A stretch of DNA of 15,236 nt from NCBI GenBank assembly GCA_025450975.1, contig JANWLI010000077.1:1-15236 (forward strand), written 5' to 3'. This DNA comes from Candidatus Kapaibacterium sp. GTDB taxonomy: Bacteria > Bacteroidota > Ignavibacteria > Palsa-1295. Each line of letters opens with the position of its first letter. Positions within the stretch are counted from its first letter, which is position 1. Shown here in pieces: positions 1 to 6,598 of the stretch. A program made the position numbers and the translations under genes. The notes beneath the pieces were generated by a model. It was not told where the DNA came from. It did no database searches and saw only the letters and a program-made list of their open reading frames with translations.

Positions 1-2
1 CG

Positions 3-1028
3 GAGCGTGCGGTGAGTATCGGCCAGCTCGTTATTAATGGCAATACCGACGGTATTGGCGATACGTTACTCGGCAATCTGAATGTGAAGGGCCTCATCGC
101 CTGCGCTGAACATACGCCGACGTCGCTCTTTATGAACGATACGGTATATACAGGCACTGCCGATACGGCGACGGTCGTCGTTACCAATTGCGGCGATGTT
201 GCTGCAACCTACAACGGCACGATCAATGGCCCGGATGCAAGCGAGTATACCTTACTTACGCCAAGCATCGGTGTGATCGCGCCGAATGGCACGGCGACAT
301 TTACCGTTGTTTTCCATCCGACAACGAGGGGTGCGAAGTTAGCGAACCTGCGGATCACTGCTCCGGATGTGACGACGATGAATATCCCGCTCGGCGGCTT
401 CAGCGGTTGCGCTGTTCCGACTGCGGATGTGACGGTCGAAGCGCCGCGGACGAAGACGGGTCTGACAAATCCGGTCACGTTCTGGGTGGTGATCGAGAAT
501 ACCGGCAACCTTGATTGGAATATCGGCACACCGGTAGTCACACCGACCACAGTGTTTAACTTTGTGGCGGCCGGCTCGGCGACGGTCATTCCTGCCGGCG
601 GCAAGGATTCGATCCTGATCTCCTTCCATCCGAACGACTCGACGATGTTCACGGCACGCATAACCTTTCCGGGATCGGGTCCGTGTGCGGAGAGCGAGCT
701 TCGGATCGATCTCGTCGGCGAAGGATTCTTTGATGCTGCGGTGAAAGATATTCGTGCGGTCGACGGATTCATCCTTGAGCAGAACCGGCCGAATCCGGTG
801 GCAACGGGCATGACGACGTTCAGCTACACCGTGCCGCAGACGACGAGCGTTCGCATTACGCTTGCTGATGTAACGGGCCGCGCGATCCGCGAGCTAGTCA
901 GCGACCGCGTTGCTCCGGGCACATACGAGGTGAATGTCGCGACGAGCGAATTGCCGTCGGGTACGTACCTCTATGTCATGGAAGCCGGTAATGCACGATT
1001 AGTGCGCCAGTTGGTGGTGACGAAGTAA
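3..1028 (+). CDS. C-terminal part of a T9SS-secreted surface protein with ASH/choice-of-anchor-D-like Ig domains
   Basis: The reading frame is open back to the window edge, so the true start lies upstream; the GTG at 12 is only the first possible start inside the window. Counting from that codon, about residues 30-130 and 135-240 form two beta-sandwich modules of the choice-of-anchor-D/ASH type, with 'NCGDV' and 'ENTGNLDW' segments and 'FHP' strand ends. From about residue 252 there is a type A T9SS sorting domain: it opens 'LEQNRPNPV', has a central 'VTGRAIREL' strand, and closes 'LPSGTYLYVMEAG' plus 'RQLVVTK'. In the T9SS family this domain directs export across the outer membrane and is then removed. 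The function of the mature protein cannot be told from this fragment. The gene ends 26 bases before a strong terminator, so it is the last gene of its transcript. High confidence in the sorting domain, moderate in the Ig assignment. Confidence 0.88.
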   Translation, partial: ERAVSIGQLVINGNTDGIGDTLLGNLNVKGLIACAEHTPTSLFMNDTVYTGTADTATVVVTNCGDVAATYNGTINGPDASEYTLLTPSIGVIAPNGTATFTVVFHPTTRGAKLANLRITAPDVTTMNIPLGGFSGCAVPTADVTVEAPRTKTGLTNPVTFWVVIENTGNLDWNIGTPVVTPTTVFNFVAAGSATVIPAGGKDSILISFHPNDSTMFTARITFPGSGPCAESELRIDLVGEGFFDAAVKDIRAVDGFILEQNRPNPVATGMTTFSYTVPQTTSVRITLADVTGRAIRELVSDRVAPGTYEVNVATSELPSGTYLYVMEAGNARLVRQLVVTK

Positions 1029-1054
1029 GTCACAGAATATTCTCTTATATTCGA

Positions 1055-1081
1055 GGGCAGATCTTTGATCTGCCCTTTTTT
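1055..1081 (+). terminator. Rho-independent terminator after the T9SS cargo gene
   Basis: A perfect 9-bp stem, GGGCAGATC (1055-1063) with GATCTGCCC (1067-1075), closes a 3-nt TTT loop and is followed by six T (1076-1081) and a further T-rich stretch. It sits 26 bases after the stop codon of the surface protein gene. It separates that gene from the downstream coiled-coil gene. Confidence 0.92.
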
Positions 1082-1098
1082 ATTTTATAGAAACCGTT

Positions 1099-1140
1099 AT
1101 GGCCAAACAACCTTCCAAGCTTCGCAAAGAAGTTGAGTAA
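1099..1140 (+). pseudogene. Upstream 13-codon fragment in frame with the coiled-coil gene, ended by TAA
   Basis: An ATG at 1099 starts the peptide MAKQPSKLRKEVE and is stopped by TAA at 1138-1140. The following codons (1141-1191) are in the same frame and read AYTLSDQLQVQLQALGQ directly into the ATG at 1192, with no other stop. The sense of the region, a basic start followed by amphipathic helix, looks continuous across the stop. The natural reading is one gene from 1099 to 1626 interrupted by a CAA- or GAA-to-TAA type change. A sequencing or assembly error is equally possible. Confidence 0.5.
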
Positions 1141-1191
1141 GCATATACGCTCAGCGATCAACTCCAGGTACAACTGCAAGCCCTTGGCCAG

Positions 1192-1626
1192 ATGCGCGGC
1201 CCGGTTCGTGTTCATGTCAAGCCTTCATCGACAGGAGATACTGAGGCATTCGCGTTTCTGGTATTGATGCAGGCGGCGAAATCTGCACAGGACGATCTCC
1301 GTGGGATCCTGGAGCAGATGCAACAGATTAACGAGAAGAAGCAGAAGCTTCGCAGATTACTGGAGAAAAAGCGAGAGTCGCAGGGACGCGAATACGACCT
1401 TGAATCTGCATTTCAGCTGGTTGCAACCCTGTACGCAAAACAGCTTGAAGCGGACGCCATCGATTTGCTGAAGAACGATCTTGACTCGATGAGCGAGATG
1501 GGGGAAATGGAAAGCCTGCGTCTGCAGATGGCGATGGACCGGCTGAGCAAAATGATGAGCACGCTCTCGAATATCCTCAAAAAGATCTCAGACACAAGCA
1601 GCCAGATCGTGCAGAATTTGAAGTAG
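1192..1626 (+). CDS. Hypothetical alpha-helical/coiled-coil protein (possibly 5'-truncated)
   Basis: The 144-residue product is rich in Leu, Met, Lys, Glu and Gln and almost free of Pro and Gly after residue 20, so it should be nearly all helix. Residues about 35-65 (with 'LEQMQQINEKKQKLRRLLEKK') and 95-144 have heptad-like hydrophobic spacing. There is no signal peptide or transmembrane segment. I do not recognise the family; the shape is reminiscent of small helical hairpin proteins, but no function should be inferred. No Shine-Dalgarno sequence precedes the ATG at 1192, and the frame is open upstream to a TAA at 1138, beyond which an ATG at 1099 begins 13 more codons. The annotated start is therefore a fallback. 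The SDR gene begins 25 bases after its stop. Confidence 0.6.
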   Translation: MRGPVRVHVKPSSTGDTEAFAFLVLMQAAKSAQDDLRGILEQMQQINEKKQKLRRLLEKKRESQGREYDLESAFQLVATLYAKQLEADAIDLLKNDLDSMSEMGEMESLRLQMAMDRLSKMMSTLSNILKKISDTSSQIVQNLK

Positions 1627-1651
1627 GCTTACGTTGTTCTAGAGCGCTCAT

Positions 1652-2371
1652 ATGCAAGGCGAACGTGAAATAGCGTGGGTGACCGGGGCTTCGCAAGGGC
1701 TGGGATGGGCTATTGCCATCGCGCTTGCCAAGTCCGGTCGGAATGTTGCCGTGAGCGCTCGTAACGAAGAAAAGCTGAACGTACTCGTCAAAGAGCTTGA
1801 AGCATTTGGCGTCGAGGCAGTGGCAGTACCGTGCGATGTGCGCGACGAAGAGGCGATCCGCACGACGCTTATTATGATCCGCACTGTCCTTGGCCGCTCA
1901 CCGGATATTCTCATCAATAATGCAGGTGCTGGCGGTTGGCCTGCGTTCAGCGAAGTATCGATCGAAGAATTTGACGATGTGATCCGCACGAATCTTGTCG
2001 GTCATTTCATATGTATTCGTGAAGTACTTCCGCCGATGATCGAACGCGGTAGAGGGACGATCGTCGAGATCCTCTCGACGGCCAGCAAACGCGCATATCC
2101 GCATGGCGCTGCCTACATCGCATCGAAGCATGGAGCGCTCGGCCTGATCGAAGCGGTTCGCGATGAGGTGCGCTCGAAAGGCGTGAAGGTGATCGGTGTT
2201 GTGCCCGGCGCGACAGAGACAGATATCTGGTCACTGGAGATGCGCGACGAGCATCGCCACCGCATGATGCAGCCGGAAGATGTTGCACAGGCAGTCGTCG
2301 GCTTGCTGGAGCTGCCAGACCGGGCATTGCCGGAGGAGCTTATACTGCGGCCGATCGGTGGCGATCTTTAA
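1652..2371 (+). CDS. Short-chain dehydrogenase/reductase (classical SDR)
   Basis: The 239-residue protein has the full classical SDR signature: TGASQGLG (residues 11-18) for dinucleotide binding, D62 in 'CDV', NNAG at 89-92, catalytic Asn114, Ser142, Tyr155 and Lys159 (YIASK), and a 'VPGATETD' loop at about 189-196. The basic Arg37 after the second strand ('SAR') favours NADP(H) over NAD(H). It is a cytosolic oxidoreductase of normal family length. The substrate cannot be read from the sequence: 3-oxoacyl-ACP reductases, sepiapterin-like reductases and many catabolic enzymes share this pattern. It lies 25 bases after the coiled-coil gene and 27 bases before hutU on the same strand, so co-transcription is likely. 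A role in histidine breakdown is not implied by the family. Confidence 0.9.
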   Translation: MQGEREIAWVTGASQGLGWAIAIALAKSGRNVAVSARNEEKLNVLVKELEAFGVEAVAVPCDVRDEEAIRTTLIMIRTVLGRSPDILINNAGAGGWPAFSEVSIEEFDDVIRTNLVGHFICIREVLPPMIERGRGTIVEILSTASKRAYPHGAAYIASKHGALGLIEAVRDEVRSKGVKVIGVVPGATETDIWSLEMRDEHRHRMMQPEDVAQAVVGLLELPDRALPEELILRPIGGDL

Positions 2372-2399
2372 GGAATTACGAATTAGGAATTACGAATTA
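2372..2399 (+). repeat. Tandem 14-mer GGAATTACGAATTA x2 (heptamer-type STRR)
   Basis: The 14-base unit occurs twice without a gap, at 2372-2385 and 2386-2399, and is itself built of the heptamers GGAATTA and CGAATTA. It fills the whole gap between the SDR stop codon and the first possible hutU start, and its last base is the A of that ATG. Short tandem heptamers of this sort are known as interspersed intergenic repeats in several bacterial phyla. Confidence 0.85.
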
Positions 2400-4135
2400 T
2401 GGCGTTGACGCGAGAGAACCCGTTCGAGAATCCGATCACAAATATTTTTTCTAACTTGAAGATGACGACAGCATCGACATCGACTATGCATCGCCAGGTG
2501 CATGCACCGACGGGTTCTGAGCTTGCGTGCAAGGGATGGCTGCAGGAAGCTGCGTATCGGATGATCCAGAATAATCTTGATCCCGATGTTGCCGAGCGGC
2601 CGGAGGAGCTGGTAGTCTACGGTGGTTCGGGTAAGGCTGCGCGTAACTGGGAGTGCTACGATCAGATTCTTGCATCGCTCAAAGATCTTGAAGCGGATGA
2701 GACGCTGCTTGTACAGTCCGGTAAACCTGTTGGTGTACTAAAGACGTATCCCGATGCTCCGCGGGTGATCATCAGTAATTCGCAGATCGTCCCGGCGTGG
2801 GCGAACTGGGACGAGTTCAGGCGTCTCGAAGCAAAAGGGCTGACGATGTTCGGCCAGATGACGGCAGGAAGCTGGATCTACATCGGGTCGCAGGGGATCG
2901 TCCAGGGCACGTACGAGACGTTCATGGAATGTGCGCGCCAGCATTTTGGCGGTACGCTTGCCGGGCGCTCCGTGCTCACTGCCGGCCTCGGTGGTATGGG
3001 CGGTGCACAGACACTTGCAGGGACGATGGCAGGTGCTGCGATCCTCGGTGTTGAGATCGATAAGACGCGCATCGATAAGCGCATCGAAACCGGATACTGC
3101 GACACATGGACGGACGATCTTGACGAAGCGTTACGTCTTATCGATGAAGCAAAGGCTGCGAAGAAAGCGCTTTCGGTTGCGCTGCTTGGTAATGCTGCCG
3201 ATGTTCATCCCGCGCTCGTGAAGCGCGGATGGATTCCAGATATTGTGACCGATCAGACCTCGGCCCACGATCCATTGCGTGGCTACTATCCATCAGGATT
3301 TTCGAAAGATGAAGCCGATGCGTTGCGCGTGAGCGATCCGGATACCTATGTGAAGCATTCGCGTGAATCGATCGCAACGCATGTGAAGGCGATGCTTGCC
3401 ATGCAGAAAGCGGGAGCGATCGCATTCGATTATGGTAATAACATTCGCGGCGAGGCGAAGACGGAAGGCGTGGAGAATGCATTCGATATTCCGGGCTTTG
3501 TGCCGGAATACATCCGTCCGCTTTTTTGCGAAGGCAAGGGTCCGTTTCGCTGGGTAGCACTTTCGGGCGATCCGGAAGATATCCTTACGACCGACCGCGA
3601 GATCCTAAAGTTGTTTCCGGACGATAAGATCCTCCATCGCTGGATACCACTCGCCCAAAAGCATATTCATTTTCAAGGATTGCCTGCTCGTATTTGCTGG
3701 CTTGGTCTCGGCGATCGTGCGAAGGCTGGAGCAATGTTTAACGAGCTGGTACGCACAGGTAAGGTGAAGGCGCCGATCGTGATCGGCAGAGATCATCTTG
3801 ATTGCGGCTCTGTCGCAAGTCCGAACCGCGAGACGGAGGCGATGCGCGACGGCTCCGATGCGATCGCCGACTGGCCCATTCTCAACTTCGCCCTCAATGC
3901 AGTCGGTGGCGCGACGTGGGTGTCGCTCCATCATGGCGGCGGCGTAGGGATCGGCAACTCGATCCATTCAGGCATGGTCATCGTTGCCGATGGCACCGAC
4001 GAGGCTGCGAAGCGTCTTGAGCGCTGTCTGACCTATGATCCGACGATGGGCATTCTGCGTCATGCAGATGCTGGCTATGAGCGGGCCCAGGAGATGGCAC
4101 GTGAGCGGGGTGTCCAGATTCCAATGGGGGAATAA
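2399..4135 (+). CDS. hutU: Urocanate hydratase (urocanase)
   Basis: HutU converts urocanate to 4-imidazolone-5-propionate, the second step of histidine degradation, using tightly bound NAD+ as an electrophile. Seen here: 'APTGSELACKGWLQEA' near residue 36, YGGSGKAARNW (74-84), 'GQMTAGSWIYIGSQGIVQG' (152-170), the NAD-binding GLGGMGGAQ (196-204), TDQTSAHD (284-291) and the DHLDCGSVASP motif with the active-site Cys469. The 578 residues are about 20 longer than the usual 550-560. The extra length is all N-terminal, and homologues usually start a few residues before the APTG motif. Met22 (base 2462) or Met30 (base 2486) may therefore be the real start. The ATG at 2399 is formed by the end of a tandem repeat, with an AGGA 10-13 bases upstream. 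No hutH, hutI or hutG gene lies in the window. Confidence 0.97.
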   Translation: MALTRENPFENPITNIFSNLKMTTASTSTMHRQVHAPTGSELACKGWLQEAAYRMIQNNLDPDVAERPEELVVYGGSGKAARNWECYDQILASLKDLEADETLLVQSGKPVGVLKTYPDAPRVIISNSQIVPAWANWDEFRRLEAKGLTMFGQMTAGSWIYIGSQGIVQGTYETFMECARQHFGGTLAGRSVLTAGLGGMGGAQTLAGTMAGAAILGVEIDKTRIDKRIETGYCDTWTDDLDEALRLIDEAKAAKKALSVALLGNAADVHPALVKRGWIPDIVTDQTSAHDPLRGYYPSGFSKDEADALRVSDPDTYVKHSRESIATHVKAMLAMQKAGAIAFDYGNNIRGEAKTEGVENAFDIPGFVPEYIRPLFCEGKGPFRWVALSGDPEDILTTDREILKLFPDDKILHRWIPLAQKHIHFQGLPARICWLGLGDRAKAGAMFNELVRTGKVKAPIVIGRDHLDCGSVASPNRETEAMRDGSDAIADWPILNFALNAVGGATWVSLHHGGGVGIGNSIHSGMVIVADGTDEAAKRLERCLTYDPTMGILRHADAGYERAQEMARERGVQIPMGE

Positions 4136-4136
4136 C

Positions 4137-4173
4137 CGCAGAGGCGCAGCGGACGCAGAGAAATTCCGCAGAG
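4137..4173 (+). repeat. Degenerate CGCAGAG repeat cluster
   Basis: CGCAGAG occurs at 4137-4143, 4154-4160 and 4167-4173, with a variant CGCAGCG at 4145-4151, just after the hutU stop. The pattern resembles the CGCAAAG cluster at 6012-6081 and the CACAAAG cluster at 13187-13224. These look like diverged members of one intergenic heptamer family. Confidence 0.7.
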
Positions 4174-4188
4174 GTTATTTGCATAAAT

Positions 4189-4218
4189 AAAGGGCGGGCA
4201 CTTGTGTCCGCCCTTTTT
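4189..4218 (+). terminator. Terminator after hutU, probably bidirectional
   Basis: A 9-bp stem (4192-4200 with 4205-4213, one G-T pair) closes a CTTG loop and is followed by TTTTT (4214-4218). It ends the hutU transcript. On the other strand the same stem is followed by TTTATTTAT, so it can also stop transcripts arriving from the convergent aspartate kinase gene that ends at 4394. The 175 bases from 4219 to 4393 hold no other feature I can support. They contain only a bulged hairpin (CTCTT-TCGG-AAGAG with outer CCTG/CAGG) near 4274-4300 of unknown meaning. Confidence 0.88.
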
Positions 4219-4393
4219 CGATCATCTATGGGGAACATACTCCTGCTTTTGCCCCTCAGCATGGAGAATGTATGCCTGCCCAACTCTTTCGGAAGAGCAG
4301 GTTATTCTGAGAGAAAAAGTAATGCCCGACATGGGATGGGGAGCCTCATTATAAAGACGCTTTGGCCGGTCGAAAGTTACAACCAGAAGTTAG

Positions 4394-5791
4394 CTATTCA
4401 AAGAACTCCCTATGCAGATGCTTTAGCGCTTCGAGCGAGCGGTCTTCGTCGATGAGGATGATGAAGCTTGATTCGACGGGGAAAACGGCGCGGACGGGGT
4501 AGCGGCGGAGTGCGCGCAGCAGGCGTTCGCGGATGGCTGCGAGGTTTTGCTGGGCGTCGCGCGTGCGTACCAAAAGCGAGATCGCATTATGCGGGCGTTC
4601 TTCCTGAACTGCATAGCCCGCTTCTTTGAGGGCTCGGATCAACGGTCGCTTTTCGTTGCGCGGATAGCAGATCGTGATCTCGGCGTCGCTTGCCCAATAG
4701 TAAAATGCGCGTCGCAATGCGAACGACGGAATGCCGTCGCCTTTTGCGAGAAAACTTTCCGATTGCTTATGATCTGCTGCGTCTTCGGAGCGGACGTAGA
4801 GCGTTGCAATATTCTGCTCGATCGAAAGTGCAACCGGCTTCGGTGCGCGGATGTGACCGTGCTGCAATGTGATCGATGTGCCGCTCAGGACTTTCTTATC
4901 CGGCGCCGTGACGCGGATGATGGCGTCCGAGGATGTTGAGATCAGTGGTCCTGCAACCTGCTGATAGAGTGCTCGCATACCTCGGCGTCCCATTTCGTCT
5001 GCTTCTTCGAAGCTGAGCGTGCGGATCGGTTTTGCATTCGGCACGAGTTCAGGATCGGCTGTGAAGATGCCGGGGACAGATTTCCAGATCACCACTTCGC
5101 GCGCGCCGAGGACGACACCTGCAAGCGTTGCCGTAAGATCCGAGCTTTCCGTGCCCATCGTCGTCGTCTCGCCGGTGACGGTTGCACCAACGAAGCCTTG
5201 CGTGAGTACGATGTTGCCATCAGCGAGCAGCGGACGTACGACGGCGTTCGCGCGCTTCGTCGTCTCTTCGATGTTCGGCTTAGCGTTCGTGAACTCGCCG
5301 CTTGTGGTGATGAACGTGCGTGCATCGACAAGTTCGACGGGAAGATCGTAGGTGCGCAGCAGGCCGTAGATCAGCTGCGAGCTGAACTGTTCGCCTGCTG
5401 CGAGGAATGCATCGAGCGTGCGGGGCGAGAGTTCGCGGGTGATGGTTACGCCTTCGGTGAGCTTTGCGATCTCGCCGGCGATGCGGCGGAATTCGGTGAT
5501 GGCGTTCGCGTACGCTTCGGGCGTGAGGCCTGCATTATCGGCAAGCTGCTCGTGGCGTTCGATGATGCGCTCGAGCGTATCGCCTGCTTCGATGGCCTTG
5601 CCGTTCTCGGCGTATTCGGCGATCTCGCGCAGGCGGCGCGTCGTATGGCCGATGGCCGAGACGACGATGACGAGGCCTGCGTCCTTGCGGCGCCGCGATT
5701 CGGTTTCGAAGGTACGCGCGACGATCCCTGCAAGCTGCTCAAGCCCGCGTACCGACCGCGTCGTCGCTCCTCCGAATTTATAAACAAGCAT
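4394..5791 (-). CDS. lysC: Divergent aspartate kinase (aspartokinase)
   Basis: Aspartate kinase phosphorylates L-aspartate, the first step towards lysine, threonine and methionine (and diaminopimelate). The 465 residues start with the amino acid kinase motif KFGG (5-8), then 'ELSPRTLDAFLAAGE' (120-134) for substrate binding, 'TQGFVGAT' (197-204), 'TTTMGTESSDLTA' (209-221) and 'IWKSVPGIFTADP' (235-247). A C-terminal regulatory region of about 145 residues (from about 320) should hold tandem ACT domains. Unusual points: the GRGGSD loop typical of LysC is GTESSD here, and the GAKVLHP segment is GMRALYQ (271-277). The kinase fold is secure, but allosteric behaviour may differ. It is encoded alone on the minus strand, convergent with hutU. 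The start ATG (5791) is followed at once by the conserved first strand, so it is firm although no Shine-Dalgarno sequence precedes it. Confidence 0.92.
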   Translation of the reverse strand: MLVYKFGGATTRSVRGLEQLAGIVARTFETESRRRKDAGLVIVVSAIGHTTRRLREIAEYAENGKAIEAGDTLERIIERHEQLADNAGLTPEAYANAITEFRRIAGEIAKLTEGVTITRELSPRTLDAFLAAGEQFSSQLIYGLLRTYDLPVELVDARTFITTSGEFTNAKPNIEETTKRANAVVRPLLADGNIVLTQGFVGATVTGETTTMGTESSDLTATLAGVVLGAREVVIWKSVPGIFTADPELVPNAKPIRTLSFEEADEMGRRGMRALYQQVAGPLISTSSDAIIRVTAPDKKVLSGTSITLQHGHIRAPKPVALSIEQNIATLYVRSEDAADHKQSESFLAKGDGIPSFALRRAFYYWASDAEITICYPRNEKRPLIRALKEAGYAVQEERPHNAISLLVRTRDAQQNLAAIRERLLRALRRYPVRAVFPVESSFIILIDEDRSLEALKHLHREFFE

Positions 5792-5844
5792 TAGAGGTGA
5801 GAAAAGGAGATTTTATGTAGTTCGGTTCAGCATGAAAAATGTCG

Positions 5845-5866
5845 TGGAAACCTGTTTCCATTTTTT
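5845..5866. other. Perfect 7-bp palindromic arms with T-run
   Basis: TGGAAAC (5845-5851), a 2-base centre and GTTTCCA (5854-5860) are followed by six T. On the plus strand this has terminator shape but no upstream gene on that strand. On the minus strand it lies 54 bases upstream of the aspartate kinase start, where it could be an operator. Neither role can be proven from sequence. Confidence 0.4.
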
Positions 5867-5958
5867 GCCACGAATTGCAAATTTGTCCCTGAAACCCATT
5901 AGTTTTCAACGATATCAATTTACACACACACATTTCTTCCATCCTTGTGGAAACAAGT

Positions 5959-5986
5959 CGATAGTTGATAGTCGATAGTCGATAGG
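5959..5986 (+). repeat. CGATAGT heptamer tandem, four units
   Basis: Four contiguous 7-mers, CGATAGT, TGATAGT, CGATAGT and CGATAGG, differ at only two positions. It is followed directly by an AATTTACAC word. This is the short tandem heptamer (STRR-like) type of intergenic repeat. Confidence 0.88.
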
Positions 5987-6011
5987 AATTTACACGCGCC
6001 GTACAGCGCAC

Positions 6012-6081
6012 CTTTGCGATCTTTGCGAGAACCACCCAGGGCTTCACGCAAAGGCGCAAAGAAGACGCAAAGGACGCTAAG
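6012..6081. repeat. CTTTGCG / CGCAAAG heptamer cluster with inverted halves
   Basis: CTTTGCG occurs at 6012-6018 and 6021-6027. Its reverse complement CGCAAAG occurs at 6047-6053, 6055-6061 and 6066-6072, with CGCTAAG at 6075-6081. The two halves can pair around a loop of about 19 bases. Very similar CGCAAAG heptamers occur between genes in many unrelated bacteria. Confidence 0.85.
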
Positions 6082-6169
6082 ACGATGCATATTCATAAAT
6101 CCATTCATCACGGTCAAATTTACACCATCTGTGGTGACAGGTGGGGATTCAATTTCTTGATTCGCTAGC

Positions 6170-6250
6170 CCCCTCTGCCCTCACCCCGACCCTCTCCCAT
6201 AAAGGAGAGGTCTTGGTTAAGGCTTGGAGCCTCTCCTTTACGGGAGAGGG
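6170..6250. repeat. CCCTCTCC palindromic intergenic element (REP-like)
   Basis: Arms 6191-6210 and 6230-6249 are reverse complements with 19 of 20 positions matching, around a 19-base loop. Each arm is itself a near-palindrome (CCTCTCC...GGAGAGG). The left flank 'CCCTCACCCCGACCCTCTCC' is the form in which this element is commonly met between genes of diverse bacteria. It can fold into one long hairpin or a cruciform. No adjacent transposase of the REP-associated kind is present. Confidence 0.82.
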
Positions 6251-6387
6251 AGACGATTTACACCTCTTCAATCATGTATAGCTAACCCCTTGATATGCGC
6301 CAAGATAGTTGTGCACCACACATGCTGCCTGGAATTTACACGCCGCCGACCGAACGCCCGACCGTCCGTACGTCCGACCGTCTGCAT

Positions 6388-6449
6388 ACGCCTATCCGCC
6401 CATACGCCTTGTACAATTTACACGCATATCTCGCCAACGCCTGATCTGC
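6388..6449 (+). repeat. Imperfect direct repeat, copy 1
   Basis: The copy starts ACGCCTATCCG and ends CGCCAACGCCTGATCTGC, with 'TTGTACAATTTACACGCATATC' in the middle. It pairs with 6509-6578, which carries an 8-base insertion in its first half. From 'TTGTA' to the end only three positions differ. Confidence 0.88.
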
Positions 6450-6508
6450 TTATAGCCGCCACTCAGGCTGACTGAAAACCTACACGCGCCGCGCCCCGCA
6501 TTTCCCAC

Positions 6509-6578
6509 ACGCCTATCCGTCCATCCGCCTACCCGCCTTGTAGAATTTATACGCATATCCCGCCAACGCCTGATCTGC
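6509..6578 (+). repeat. Imperfect direct repeat, copy 2
   Basis: Second copy of the element at 6388-6449. The central word is AATTTATAC here instead of AATTTACAC. The distance between equivalent positions is 121 bases at the 5' end and 129 bases at the 3' end, the difference being the insertion within this copy. Together the copies form an A-B-A-B order of CG-rich segment and GCATATC segment. Confidence 0.88.
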
Positions 6579-6598
6579 CCGAAGCACCACTATAATAT

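Noticed and set aside
4204..4455. 83-codon plus-strand open frame after hutU
   Set aside because: It starts inside the terminator hairpin, overlaps the aspartate kinase 3' end on the opposite strand and has no ribosome site.
5198..5794. 198-codon open frame antisense to the aspartate kinase
   Set aside because: Long antisense frame produced by the GC-rich codon pattern of the real gene; no family resemblance.
5778..6117. Minus-strand open frames of 93 and 65 codons upstream of the aspartate kinase
   Set aside because: They run through the CGATAGT and CGCAAAG repeats and one overlaps the aspartate kinase start; the translations are repeat-derived.
6224..6475. 83-codon open frame on the plus strand in the repeat island
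   Set aside because: It is made entirely of the palindromic element and the CG-rich repeats, has no ribosome site and no protein-like composition.
5917..6552. CRISPR array
   Set aside because: The recurring word is only 9 bases, spacing varies from 62 to 138 bases, the intervening pieces are themselves known repeat types, and there are no cas genes in the window.
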